A stretch of DNA of 64,000 bases from Cryptomeria japonica (lineage: Eukaryota; Streptophyta; Pinopsida; Cupressales; Cupressaceae): contig NC_081412.1 in NCBI RefSeq assembly GCF_030272615.1, positions 696,948,083-697,012,082 of the forward strand. The letters run 5' to 3'. Positions within the stretch are counted from its first letter, which is position 1; the number at the start of each line of letters is the position of its first letter. The notes under the pieces are model-generated. The model was not told the origin of the DNA, did not search any database, and saw nothing but the letters and a program-made list of their open reading frames with translations. The translations under genes were made by a program, and so were the position numbers. Shown piece after piece: positions 32,361 through 44,682 of this stretch.

Positions 32361-32362
32361 AT

Positions 32363-32375
32363 TGGTATCAGAGCT
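32363..32375 (+). other. Primer-binding site, body 1 (initiator Met tRNA)
   Basis: TGGTATCAGAGCT follows the LTR end by two bases. It matches the 3' end of plant initiator methionine tRNA, the usual Copia primer. Confidence 0.9.
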
Positions 32376-32424
32376 CTGGACTCCAAAAAAAAAGTTTAAA
32401 GGTACTTCAGGCAAAGATCCAAAG

Positions 32425-35400
32425 ATGTATAATAGGGATGCACCGAAGTTGAACAAGTCAAGTTTCTCTACATGGCAGAAAAGGATGAAGTTGCACCTAT
32501 CAGGAGTCGAAGAATATGTTGTATATTATCTGGAGAATGATTTCATCACACCTAGCACCTATCTATTAAAAATGAAAGACATAAAGGCAAAGCAAGAACA
32601 TATCCAAGCAATGATTGAAATAACATCTGCATTGACCGACTTAGAGTTTAATGATCTAGAAGGCTGCAATGATGCAAAGGCAATGTGGGACAAGCTCATA
32701 TCTATGTATGGCGGTGATGAACATGTTGAAAGAGAAAAAGTGGATAGTCTAAGAGGACAACTTGAATCTATGAGGATGAATGAAGGTAATAACATAACCC
32801 AGTACAGTACAAGACTAAAGGAGATTGTCAATCAAATCAAAGGAGCAGGTGGAACTATTGAAGAAAATGATATAACAAGTAAGTTGTTAAGAACCTTTCT
32901 ACCAGCTTATGCAATCCGAGTCTCTGCAATCAATGAACTAAGGTCTGTACCCAATATACCAGTTTCTTTAGATGTGACTATTGGTAAGCTACATGCATTT
33001 GAGTTAAGTAATTTTGATAACAGTGGGTCTTCGGTAAATAAAGTTGAATCTGCATTTAGTTCTTTTCATCTTGATGAATCTAATGATTACAATGAAAGAA
33101 AGTATAAGTACTCTGAAGGAGATCACAGTGGAGCAAGTGAAAGATTTCGCAAGAACATGGAGGAAGTACACAAACTGTATGAGGAAATCAGAAAGCAAGA
33201 AGAGTTTGAAGCACTATTAGCCAGAAGGTTACTCAGAGGCAAAGGTAAGTATAAAGGAAAACTACCTTTGAAATGTTTAAATTGTGATAAGATAGGGCAT
33301 ATGGCTTCTAACTATCCTGACAAAGATTCTACTGAAAAAAGAGATTACCGAGATGATAGATAGAAAGATAATCATTACAGAGGATGCCGAGACTTCAGAA
33401 GAAGAGATAGAAACTCATGCTTAATAGCCGATGAGAAATCCAATTATGATAAATCAGATGAAATTGATACAAAAGAAGTAGTTTATGTGGCTATCAAAGA
33501 TGGATCAGATGAAGAAAGGTATGAAGAAAAAGCCCTTATATCTCACATAAATACTAATGATTATTGGATCATAGATAGTGGATGCTCACATCACATGACA
33601 ATTGATAAATACAAGTTTGTTATGTTAGAAGATTATGATGGTGGTTATGTAAGATTTGGTAATGATGCACCATGTCCGATAAAAGGTAAAGGATCCATAA
33701 CACTTCTTGACAATGCAAAGTGCATTGATGTTTATTGGGTTGAAGGTTTGAGATACAATTTGTTGAGTGTAGCATAGCTAAACAATACAGGATACCGAAT
33801 AGAATTTCAGAACAGAATTGTCAAAGTTCATGACAAGAATGGAAAGTTAGCTACTACCGGGACACTAAGAAAAGCTAACACATTTCACCTTCACTCAGCT
33901 CAAAATAAGTGTCTGTATGCAAAGATAGATGATACCTGGTTATGGCATAAAAGGTTTTGTCATGTAAATTTTGATAATCTGATCAAAATAAGCAAGAAGC
34001 ATCGAGTAAGAGGTCTACTGAGTCTTGAAAAACCTGAAAATGCTATGTGTCGAGGATGCCAGATGGGTAAAATGACAAAATCAATCTTTGCAAGTAAGTC
34101 TTAAACATCTAAGGGAATTTTAGATCTTGTGCACACTGATCTTTGTGGTCCTATGAAAGTTCAAAGTTATTATGGTGATAAATATTTCATACTATTTGTG
34201 GATGATTATTCAAGGATGATGTCAGTAATGTTTTTAAAAGAAAAATCAGAAGCTTTTCAAACGTTTAAATGGTACAAGGCAAGAGTTGAAAATGAAATAG
34301 GAAGACAACTAAAATGTCTTAGATTAGATAGAGGAGGAGAGTTCACATCTAATGAGTTCAACTTATTCTGCAATGATCATGGTATTAAAAGATAGGTCTC
34401 TGCACCGAGAACTCCACAACAAAATGGGATAGCTGAAAGAAGAAACAGATCTATTGTGGATTGTGCCAGAACCATGATGATTGAAAAGAAAGTGCCAGAA
34501 ACATTTTGGAGAGATGTAATAAGCACAACAGTTTACACCCTGAACCGAGTACAAATGAAGAAAGGAACTTTGAAGACACCATATGAAATCTGGTATGACA
34601 AGAAACCTAATGTAAGTTATTTTAAAATCTTTGGAAGTAGATGCTATGTACACAAGGATGATAGAAATGGCAAGTTTGATCAGAAAAGTGAAGAAGGAAC
34701 ATTTCTAGGTTATTCTTCTAGAAGCAAAGCATTTAAATGTCTGATCAAATCATCTAACAAAATAGTAGAATGTGCAAATGTGAAAATTGATGAATTTGTG
34801 AAAAGAAATGATGAAGGAAATTCCAAGGAACCAGAAGTTTATGATGAATTTGTCTATGTTCAAATGACAAGTCCTTTCGAGAAAAGTGCAGAAGGAAATG
34901 AAAAGAATGTCTAGTTACCGAGTGATGAAGAAGATCATACTAAGCCTACCGAACCTGTATTAGCCAAGTATGTTAGAAAACATCATGCATCAAGTTAGAT
35001 TATAGGAGATAAGGATGATCCAGTGATGACAAGGAACAAACTGAGACAGAACACATGTCTAATATCTGAATTTGAGCTGAGAATAGTGAAAGAGGCATTT
35101 AACAATGAAGATTGGATAAATTCTATGACAGAAGAGATTGATCAAATCAAGAAGAATGACACATGGACTCTAATCCCAAGACCGAAGTACAAAAATATAA
35201 TAGGTACAAAGTGGATTTTCAAAAACAAGCTGAATGAAAAAGGTGAGGTCATTCGAAATAAAGCAAGATTAGTTTGCAAAGGTTATGCTCAAGAAGAAGG
35301 AATTGATTATGGTGAAACTTTTGCACTTGTGGCAAGACTAGAAGGAGTAAGAACATTGTTGGCATATGTTGCTTACAAAAATTTCAAGGTATGTCAAATG

Positions 35401-36609
35401 GATGTCAAATCTGCATTTCTGAATGGTATATTAGAAGAAGAAGTTTTTATTGAACAACCTGAATAATTTGTTGAAGACAAGAATAAAGATCAGGTATGTA
35501 AATTGAACAAAGCCTTATATGATCTAAAACAAGCACCTAGACCATGGTATGAAAGATTGCACTCTTATTTGATCAAGATTGGTTTTATAAGAACAAGTGA
35601 AAACAACAATATGTACATGGAGAATGATGAAAATGGAATATTGATCTCAGCCATATTTGTTGATGATAATATCTTTTGTGGAAATGAATCTTTATGCAAG
35701 AACTTTGGAAATGAAATGAGCAAAGAATTTGAGATGTCATTAATCGATGTGATAAAGTATTTTATAGGTTTACAGATATTGCAAATGAATAATGAGATTT
35801 TCATTACTCAATCCAAGTACATAAAGGAAATCTTGAAGAAATTTGGAATGGAGGATTCAAAACCAGTAAGTAATCCTGTGACTACCAACTGTAAATTATC
35901 AAAGAAGGATGAATCTGCATCTGTTGATGAGACACTTTACCGATCCATGATTGGAAAGCTACAATATGTTGTTCACATTAGACCACATATAGCACATGTA
36001 GTAGGTATAGTTGCAAGATTTTCTATAGATCCTAAGGAAATGCACATGACAACAATCAAGAGAATTTTCAGATACTTAAAAGGCACTGAGGATTATGGCT
36101 TAGTATATTAGAAAAGAAATGATTTTGATTTAAAAGTTTATACTGATGTTGACTGGGCAGGCAACATTGATGACAGGAAAAGCACAAGTGGAGGATATTT
36201 CTTTTTGGGAGAAAGAATAGTGAGTTAACTTAACAAGAAACAAGGATGTGTTTCACAGTCAACAGCAGAAGCTGAATACGTTGCTGTAGCATTGAATTGT
36301 ACCAACATAGCATGGATCAAACAACTGTTGGAAGGTATAAATGAGAAAGTTACTGAGCCAGTAACTATATTTTGTGACAATACTAGTGCAATTAACATTT
36401 CAAAGAATCCTATTATGCACTCTAAGACAAAGCACATCTCTATCAAATATCATTATCTTAGAGAAGAAGCTCAAGAGAAGAAAGTGGTGTTGGAATATGT
36501 TCGCACAAAGGAACAAATAGCATATATCTTCACCAAGCCACTGCCAAGGGACACTTTTGAGTATCTCAAAAGTAAGTTAGGGGTCCTACCCCTATCTTCC
36601 ATTCACTGA
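32425..36609 (+). pseudogene. Copia gag-pol polyprotein, body 1 (nine in-frame stops)
   Basis: The probable start is Met at 32425 (MYNRDAPKLN); the earlier Met at 32323 lies in the LTR. Domains in order are gag with FSTWQKRMKLHL, a CCHC knuckle CLNCDKIGHMASNYPD (last Cys is Tyr), protease IDSGCSHHMT, integrase LHTDLCGP...FVDDYSRMM, RT with [13 protein letters not shown] and FVDDNIFCG, and RNase H with SQSTAEAEYVAVALNC. The whole 4.2 kb stays in one frame with no frameshift. Stops fall at 33361, 33775, 34102, 34393, 34912, 34996, 35464, 36109 and 36226. At least four are CAG to TAG compared with body 2. Confidence 0.88.
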
Positions 36610-37012
36610 CTGAGTTCGGTGAAGGCATCAATTCGATGACTCTACATAATATCTTTTAGGAGTTGATGTTGATTTACACACTTTAGGATAATTTCTAAAG
36701 GTGTGCAGGAAACAAATATAGGAAATGGGAATTGAAGACATAAATGCTCTAACCGAGACTAAGTTGACACACAACAGCAGGAAATCACTTCATACAGGAA
36801 GAAATTATGTTTTAGTTCTTTACTTTTTGGCATTGTTGTCAAAGGGGGAGAAGACTAAAGAAAAACAAGACTGAAAAAAGAGGAGAAGACTAATGTATGG
36901 GGGAGAATTCTGATGATAGGGGGAGAGCATTAAAGCATTTCAGAATCTCACAGCAATTTGAATCAATTAGGTCAAATCAATTGGTTTTTCCATCAATGTC
37001 AATTTGGGAGAT
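36610..37012 (+). other. 3' non-coding region of Copia body 1
   Basis: It holds several purine-rich runs (AAAGGGGGAGAAGAC, ATGGGGGAGAA, TAGGGGGAGAG). The tract directly before LTR 2 is AATTTGGGAGAT, weaker than the AAAGGGGGAGAT before LTR 3. The 30-bp repeat at the start of LTRs 1 and 3 is missing here. Confidence 0.7.
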
Positions 37013-38488
37013 TGTTGGCATTTTAATAAGGATATTGAGAAGGTTGTTGATGATTATGGATATAACTGATCAATGATGTTTTACTATCTTAATATTATTA
37101 TTTTTTCATTGATGTCAAGAAATTGATTTTCTAATTCAGTATGATGTTGCCATATCTTTAGAAGTATGACTTGATGAGTATAAAGATGTCGATAAAAGAC
37201 ACAGAAAGAATATGATGAATAAGGGGAGGAATAAGTAATTCAATGGGCAACTATTGCTGAGTTAGACAATGATAAGATCATGATGTTTAGATTGTTTTGA
37301 TATCATACATATGTTATTGATTGTAAGGTTAATACTATACTATGTTACTGAGCAAAGAACCTAGTCGATAAACCCTCAGGTTATCGCTATCGGTTAATGA
37401 AGGCGGTATTCTACCGAGTGAAGTTTAGTATTTACCGAGTTGCAACCGAGTAATAATAGAATGCATTGAATGAATAAAAGCATTATTTAATGAAGAAATC
37501 TGATGAGCTAGCTATGATTAAATGATTGGTATGCCATGCATGAAGTTTGTTAAAGAATCTATGGCAAAGGAAAATCGACAGGAAGATCTACAGCGCAGAT
37601 TGAACCGCAATACCCTAGCACAAGTTCCAAGAAATGTATGCAAGTTCCAAGGCGGGGTAAAACGTTTTCAGATCAAAGGATACAATGAACCTAGTCAAGG
37701 TTGAAGATCTAATGGCTATGATTGATTATGGGAAATGTGATCAAGGAGATTAAGCGGTTAGCTATTGTTTATAAATAAGGAACTGTTGATAAACAATTCA
37801 TGCGGGCAAGTGTATGTACAGGGATGTTGCATAGTGATTACCGAGCACAAAAGCTTGAAGACCTGTTTAAATAATAGAGTATAGAGCCCAGCAGATGGAC
37901 AAGATTAGTTCTATGTCTATATTGTATTGAGCAAATAAGAATCTACTTTAGCATTTTAGATGTGAAGTTGCAGATAGATTTTTATTACTGTTATTTTGTG
38001 AAGTGACAGAAAATCTCTTAACCAAGTGGACTTAATAGTCTTATTTGTAAAACCCTCTAGCAAGGTGACATTCTAATTGAGTGTTTGAAATCCTTTGACA
38101 AGGTCACTTCTAACAAGGTGAAGATCCTAACAGATCTGAGGGAAATCCCTTAACCGGGTCACATCTAGCAATTTGTTTGTAATCTTCAACAAGATTTGAT
38201 TTTAACCGATCATACTCTAGAAGAGTATATTTCTTAGTGGGTCCGAAATCCCACAATGGTTTTTCCCTATTTCGGTTTCCACATTAAATCTGGTGTTATG
38301 AGTGTTATGATGTTCATATGCTTTTGAGTTTTCATGTTTAACAGTTTTTGGTTATATTACTGAAGTATATGTTACCAAGGTTGAATCTGATGTTTTTATG
38401 GAAGATTAAGTTTGTACAATTCACACCCCCCCCCCTCTCATCTTATTAGCTTGGCATCTGTACTTAACATTAAGTATTAGAACTATCA
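37013..38488 (+). repeat. Copia LTR 2 (middle, shared)
   Basis: It starts TGTTGGCATTTTAAT and ends TAGAACTATCA. It lacks two features shared by LTRs 1 and 3: the 30-bp start duplication and the doubled AAAGAACCTAGTC unit. A TATA box TTTATAAATA is near 37768. It serves as 3' LTR of body 1 and 5' LTR of body 2. Confidence 0.9.
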
Positions 38489-38490
38489 AT

Positions 38491-38503
38491 TGGTATCAGA
38501 GCT
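38491..38503 (+). other. Primer-binding site, body 2 (initiator Met tRNA)
   Basis: TGGTATCAGAGCT, identical to body 1, two bases after the LTR end. Confidence 0.9.
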
Positions 38504-38552
38504 CTGGACTCCGAAAAAAAATTTTAAAGGTACTTGAGGCAAAGATCCAAAG

Positions 38553-41500
38553 ATGTATAAGAGGGATGCAACGAAGCTGAACAAGTCAAGTTTCTCTACA
38601 TGGCAGAAAAGGATGAAGTTGCACCTATTAGGAGTTGGAGAATATGATGTATATTATCTGGAGAATGATTTCATCACACCTAGAAACTATCTATTAACAA
38701 TGGAAGAGATAAAGGCAAAGCAAGAACATATCCAAACAATGATTGAAATAACATCTGCATTGACCGACTCAGAGTTTAATGATCTAGAAGGTTGCAATGA
38801 TGCAAAGACAATGTGGGACAAGCTCATATCTGTGTATGGCAGTCATGAACATGTTCAAAGAGAAAAAGTTGATAGTCTAACAGGACAAATTGAATCTATG
38901 AGGATGAATGAAGGTGAGAACATAACCCAGTACAGTAAAAGACTAAAGGAGATTGTCAATCAAATCAAAGGAGCAAGTGGAACTATTGAAGAAAATGATA
39001 TAACAAGTAAGTTGTTAAGAACCCTTCTACCAGCTTATGCAATCCGAGTCTCTGCAATCAATGAACTAAGGTCTATACCCAATATGCCAATTTCTTTAGA
39101 TGCTACTATTGGTAAGCTACATGCATTTGAGTTAAGTAATTTTGATAACAGTGGGTCTTCGGTAAATAAAGTTGAATATGCATTTAGTTCTTTTCATCTT
39201 GATGAATCTAATGATTACAATGAAAGAAAGTATAAGTACTCTAAAGGAGATCACAGTGGAGCAAGTGAAAGATTTCGCAAGGACATGGAGGAAGTACACA
39301 AACTGTATGAGGAAATCAGAAAGCAAGAAGATTTTGAAGCACTATTAGCTAGAAGGTTACCAAGAGGCAAAGGTAAGTATAAAGGAAAACTATCTTTGAA
39401 ATGTTTCAATTGTGATAAGATATGACATATGGCTTCTAACTGTCCTGACAAAGATTCTACTGAAAAAAGAGATTACCGAGATGATAGACAGAAAGATAAT
39501 CATTATAGAGGACACCGAGACTTCAGAAGAAGAGATAGAAACTCATGCTTGATAGCCGATGAGGAATCCAATGATGATAAATCAGATCAAACTGATACAG
39601 AGGAAGTAGTTTATGTGGCTATCAAAGATGGATCGGATGAAGAAAGGTATGAAGAAAAAGCCCTAATATCTCACATAAATACTAATGATTCTTGGATCAT
39701 AGATAGTGGATGCTCACATCACATGACAGGTGATAAACACAAGTGTTGTTATGTTAGAAGATTATGATGGTGGTTATGTAAGATTTGGTAATGATGCACC
39801 ATGTCCGGTAAAAGGTAAAGGATCCATAACACTTCTTGACAATGCAAAGTGCAATGATGTTTATTGGGTTCAAGGTTTGAGATACAATTTGTTGAGTGTA
39901 GCATAGCTAAACAATACAGGATACCGAATAGAATTTCAGAAAGGATTTGTCAAAATTCATGACAAGAATGGAAAGTTAGCTGCTACTGGGACACAAACAA
40001 AAGATAACACATTTCACCTTCACTCAACTCAAAATAAGTGTCTATATGAAAAGATAGATGATACCTGGTTATGGCATAAAAGGTTTTGTCATGTAAATTT
40101 TGATAATCTGATCAAAATAAGCAAGAAGCACCGAGTAAGAGGTCAACCGAGTCTTGCAAAATATGAAAATGCTATGTGCCGAGGATGCCAGATGCATAAA
40201 ATGACAAGATCAAGCTTTACAAGTAAGTCTTAAACTTCTAAGGGAATTTTAGATCTTGTGCACACTGATCTTTGTGGTCCTATGAAAGTTCAAAGTTATT
40301 ATGGTGATAAATATTTCATACTATTTGTGGATCATTATTCAAGGATGATGTCAATAATATTTTTAAAAGAAAAATCAGAAGCTTTTCAAATTTTTAAATG
40401 GTACAAGGCAAGAGTTGAAAATGAAACAGGAAGACAACTAAAATGTCTTAGATCAAATAAAGGAGGAGAGTTCACATCTGATGAGTTCAACTTATTCTGC
40501 AATGATCATGGTATTAAAAGACAAGTCTCTACACTGAGAACTGCACAACAAAATGGGATAGCTAAAAGAAGAAATAGATCTATTGTGGATTATGCCAGAA
40601 CCCTGATGATTGAAAAGAAAGTGCCACAAACATTTTGGAGAGAAGCAATAAGCATAGCAGTTTACACCCTGAACCGAGTACAAATGAAGAAAGGAACTTT
40701 GAAGACACCATATGAAATCTAGTATGACAAGAAACCTAATGTAAGTTATTTTAAAATCTTTGGAAGTAGATGCTATGTACACAAGGATGATAGAAATGGC
40801 AAGTTTGATCAGAAAAGTGAAGAAGGAACATTTCTAAGTTATTCTTCTAGAAGCAAAGCATTTAAATGTCTGATCAAATCATCTAACAAAATAGTAGAAA
40901 GTGCAAATGTGAAAATTGATGAATTTGCAGAAAGAAATAATGAAGGAAATTCCAAAGAACCAGAAGCTTATGATGAATTTGTCTATGTTCAACCGACAAG
41001 TCCTACCGAGAAAACTGCAGAAGGAAATGAAAAGAATGTCCAGTTACTGAGTGATGAAGAAGATCATACAGAACCTACCGAGCCTGTATTAGCCAAGTAT
41101 GTGAGAAGACATCATGCATCAAGTCAGATTATAGGAGATCAGGATGATCCAATGATGACAAGGAACAAACTGAGACAGAACACATGTCTAATATCTGAAT
41201 TTCAGCCGAGAATAGTGAAAGAGGCATTTAACAGTGAAAATTGTATAAATGCTATGACAGAAGAGATTGATCAAATCAAGAAGAATGACACATGGACTCT
41301 AATCCCAAGACCGAAAGACAAAAATGCAATTGGTACAAAGTTGATTTTCAGAAATAAGCTGAATGAAAAAGGTGAGGTCATTCGAAATAAAGCAAGACTA
41401 GTTTGCAAAAGTTATGCTCAAGAAGAAGGAATTGATTATGGTGAAACTTTTGCACCTGTGGCAAGACTAGAAGGGGTAAGAACATTGTTGGCATATGTTG

Positions 41501-42736
41501 CTTACAAAAATTTCAAGGTATATCGAATGGATGTCAAATCAACATTTCTGAATGGTATATTAGAAGAAGTTTTTATTGAACAACCTGAAGGATTTGTTGA
41601 AGACAAGAATAAAAATCAGGTATGTAAATTGAACAAAGCCTTATATGGTCTAAAACAAGCACCTAGAGCATGCTATGAAAGATTGCACTCTTATTTGATC
41701 AAGATTTGGTTTTATAAGAACAAGTGAAAACAACAATATGTACATGAAGAATGATGAAAATGGAATACTGATCTTAGCCATATTTGTTGATGATATTATC
41801 TTTTGTGGAAATGACTCTTTATGCAAGAACTTTGGAAATGAAATGAGCAAAGAATTTGAGATGTCGTTAATCAGTGAGATAAAGTATTTTATAGGTTTAT
41901 AGATACTGCAAATGAAGAATGAGATTTTCATTACTCAATCCAAGTACATAAAGGAAATCTTGAAGAAATTTGGAATGGATGATTCAAAACCAATAAGTAC
42001 TCCTATGACTACCAACTCTAAATTATCAAAGAATGATGAATCTGCATCTATTGATGAGACACTTTACCGATCCATGATTGGAAAGCTACAATATGTTGTT
42101 CACAATAGACCAGATATAGCACACGCAGTAGGTATAGTTGCAAGATTTTCTACAGATCCTAAGGAAACACACATGACAACAATCAAGAGAATTTTCAAAT
42201 ACTTAAAAGGCACTAAGGATTATGGCTTAGTATATCAGAAAAGAAATGATTTTGATTTAAAAGTTTATACTGATGCTGACTAGGTAGGCAACATTGATGA
42301 CAGGAAAAGCACAAGTGGAGGAGCTTTCTTTTTAGGAGAAAGACTAGTGAGTTGGCTTAGCAAGAAACAAGGATGTGTTTCACAGTCAACAGCAGAAGCT
42401 GAATACGTTGCTGCAGCATTGAATTGTACCAACATAGCATGGATCAAACAATTGTTGGAAGGTATAAATGAGAAAGTTACTGAGCCAGTAACTATATTCT
42501 GTGACAATACTAGTGCCATTAACATTTCAAAGAATCCTGTTATGCACTCTAAGACAAAGCACATCTCTATAAAATATCATTATCTTAGAGAAGAAGCTCA
42601 AGAGAAGAAAGTGGTGTTGGAATATGTTCGCACAAAGGAACAAATAGAAGATATCTTCACCAAGCCACTGCCAAGGGACACTTTTGAGTATCTCAGAAGT
42701 AAGTTAGGGGTCCTACCCCTATCTTCCATTCACTGA
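38553..42736 (+). pseudogene. Copia gag-pol polyprotein, body 2 (two frameshifts, six stops)
   Basis: It begins MYKRDATKLNKSSF. Domain order is as in body 1. The gag knuckle reads CFNCDKI, stop, HMASNCPD: the last Cys is kept but the Gly codon is TGA (39423). The protease is IDSGCSHHMT. The integrase motif FVDHYSRMM has Asp to His. RT has [12 protein letters not shown] and FVDDIIFCG; RNase H has SQSTAEAEYVAAALNC. Single-base insertions shift the frame near 39745 and 41705. Stops are at 39423, 39904, 40231, 40720, 41900 and 42281. Those at 39904 and 40231 match body 1 stops at 33775 and 34102. Confidence 0.88.
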
Positions 42737-43140
42737 CCGAGTTTGGTGAAGGCATCAATTCGATGACTCTATAGAATATCTTTTAGGAGTTGATGCTGAT
42801 TTACATAGTTTAGGATGTTTTCTAAAGGTGTGCAGGAAACAAATACAGGAAATAGGAATTGAAGACATAAATGCTCTGACCGAGACAAAGTTGAGACACA
42901 ACAGTAGGAAATCACTTCATACAGGAAGAAATTATGTTTTAGTTCTTTACTTTTTGGCATTTGTTGTCAAAGGGGGAGAAGACTGAAGAAAAGCAAGACT
43001 GAAAAAAGAGGAGAAAACTAATGTATGGGGGAGAATTCTGATGATAGGGGGAGAGTATTTCAACATTACAGAATCTCACAGCAATCCGAATCAATTAGGT
43101 CAAATCAATTGGTTTTGCCATCAATGTCAAAGGGGGAGAT
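42737..43140 (+). other. 3' non-coding region and polypurine tract of Copia body 2
   Basis: It ends with TCAAAGGGGGAGAT at 43127-43140, a strong PPT directly before LTR 3. It otherwise parallels 36610-37012. Confidence 0.8.
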
Positions 43141-44677
43141 TGTTGGCTTTATAACAAGCAAAGGGAGATTGTTGGCATTTCAATAAGGATATCAAGAAGG
43201 TTGTTGATGATTATGGATATAACTGATCAAGGATTTTTTACCGTCTTAATATTATTATTTTGTCATTGATGTCAAGAAATTGATTTTCTAATTCAGTATG
43301 ATGTTGCCATATCTTGAGAAGTATGATTTGATGAGTATAAAGATGTCGGTAAAGACACAGAAAGAATATGATGAATAAGGGGAGGAATAAGTTATTCAAT
43401 GGGCAACTATTACCAAGTTAGACAATGATGAGATCATAATGTTTAGATTGTTTTGATATCATACTTATGTTATTGATTATAAGGTTAATACTATACTATG
43501 TTACCGAGCAAAGAACCTAGTCAGTAAACCCTAAAGAACCTAGTCGGTAAACCCTAATGTTATCTCTATCGGTTAATGAAGGCGATATGTCTATTGAGTG
43601 AAGTTTAGTATTTACTGAGTTGCAACCGAGTAATAACAGAATGCATTGAATGAATAAAAGCATTATTTAATGAAGAAAGCTGATGAGCTAGCTATGATTA
43701 AATGATTGGTATGCCATGCATGAAGTTTGTTAAAGAATCTATGGCAAAGGAAAATCGGCAGGAAGATCTACAACGCAAATTGAACCGCGATACCCTAGCA
43801 CAAGTTCCAAGAAATGTATGCAAGTTCCAAGGTGGGGTAAAACATTTTCAGATCGAAGGATACATTGAACCTGGTCAAGTTTGAAGATCTGATGGCTATG
43901 ATTGATTATGGGAAATGTGATCAAGGAGATTAAGTGGTTAGCTATTGTTTATAAGTAAGGAATTGTTGATAAACAATGCATGTAGGTAAGTGTATGCACA
44001 AGGATGCTACATAGTGATTACCGAGCATAGAAGCTTGAAACCCTGTTTGAATAACAAAGTATAGAGCCTAGCAGATGGACAAGATTAGTTCTATGTCTAT
44101 ATTGTATTGAGCAAATAAGAATCTACTTTAGCATTTTAGATGTGAAGTTGCAGATAGATTTTTATTACTGTTTCTTTGTGAAGTGATAGAAAATCTCTTA
44201 ACCGAGTGGGCTTAATAGTCTTATTTGTAAAACCCTCTAGCAAAGTGACATTCTGATTGAGTGTTTGAAATCCTTTAACAAGGTCACTTCTAACAAGGTG
44301 AAGATCCTAACAGATCTGAGGGAAATCCCTTAACCAGGTCACATCTAGCAATGTGTTTGTAATCTTTAACAGGATTTGATTTTAACCGATCATACTCTAG
44401 AAGAGTATATTTCTTAGTGCGTCCAAAATCCCACAGTGGTTTTTCCCTATTTGAGTTTCCATATTAAATCTGGTGTTATGAGTGTTATGATATTCATATG
44501 CTTTAGTGTTTGCATGTTTAATAATTTCTGGTTATATTACTGAAGTATATGTTACCGAGGTTGAATCTGATGTTTTTATGGAAGATTAAGTTTGTATGGT
44601 TCACCCCACGACCCCCCCCCCCCCTCTCATCTTATTAACTTGGCATCTATACTTAACATTAAGTATCAGAACTATCA
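43141..44677 (+). repeat. Copia LTR 3
   Basis: It starts TGTTGGCTTTATAAC, with the second internal junction AAAGGGAGAT-TGTTGGCATTTC as in LTR 1. It ends AGAACTATCA, followed by AACAT (44678-44682). The doubled AAAGAACCTAGTC unit is present (43512-43555). The TATA box is altered to TTTATAAGTA. Confidence 0.9.
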
Positions 44678-44682
44678 AACAT

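Larger units (their letters stand above)
30855..44677 (+). mobile_element. Tandem Copia retrotransposon: LTR-body-LTR-body-LTR
   Basis: Three LTRs (30855-32360, 37013-38488, 43141-44677) alternate with two full-length gag-pol bodies (32425-36609 and 38553-42736). The whole is flanked by one perfect 5-bp duplication, AACAT, inside the LINE. Both bodies have the initiator-Met PBS and the Copia order gag-PR-INT-RT-RH. Homologous positions are offset by 6127-6129 bp. Both bodies share two nonsense codons at matching positions. A single target duplication around two bodies points to unequal recombination or insertion as a dimer, not two separate insertions. Confidence 0.92.

Noticed and set aside
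31398-43884. A 60-codon ORF (starting MIGMxCMKFVKESMAKENRQ) present in all three Copia LTRs
   Set aside because: The LTRs are only a few percent diverged, so a chance ORF would survive in all three. It lies upstream of the TATA box and has no recognisable domain.
30855-44677. Two independent Copia insertions side by side
   Set aside because: There are only three LTRs and one target duplication around the whole block, with no duplication between the bodies.
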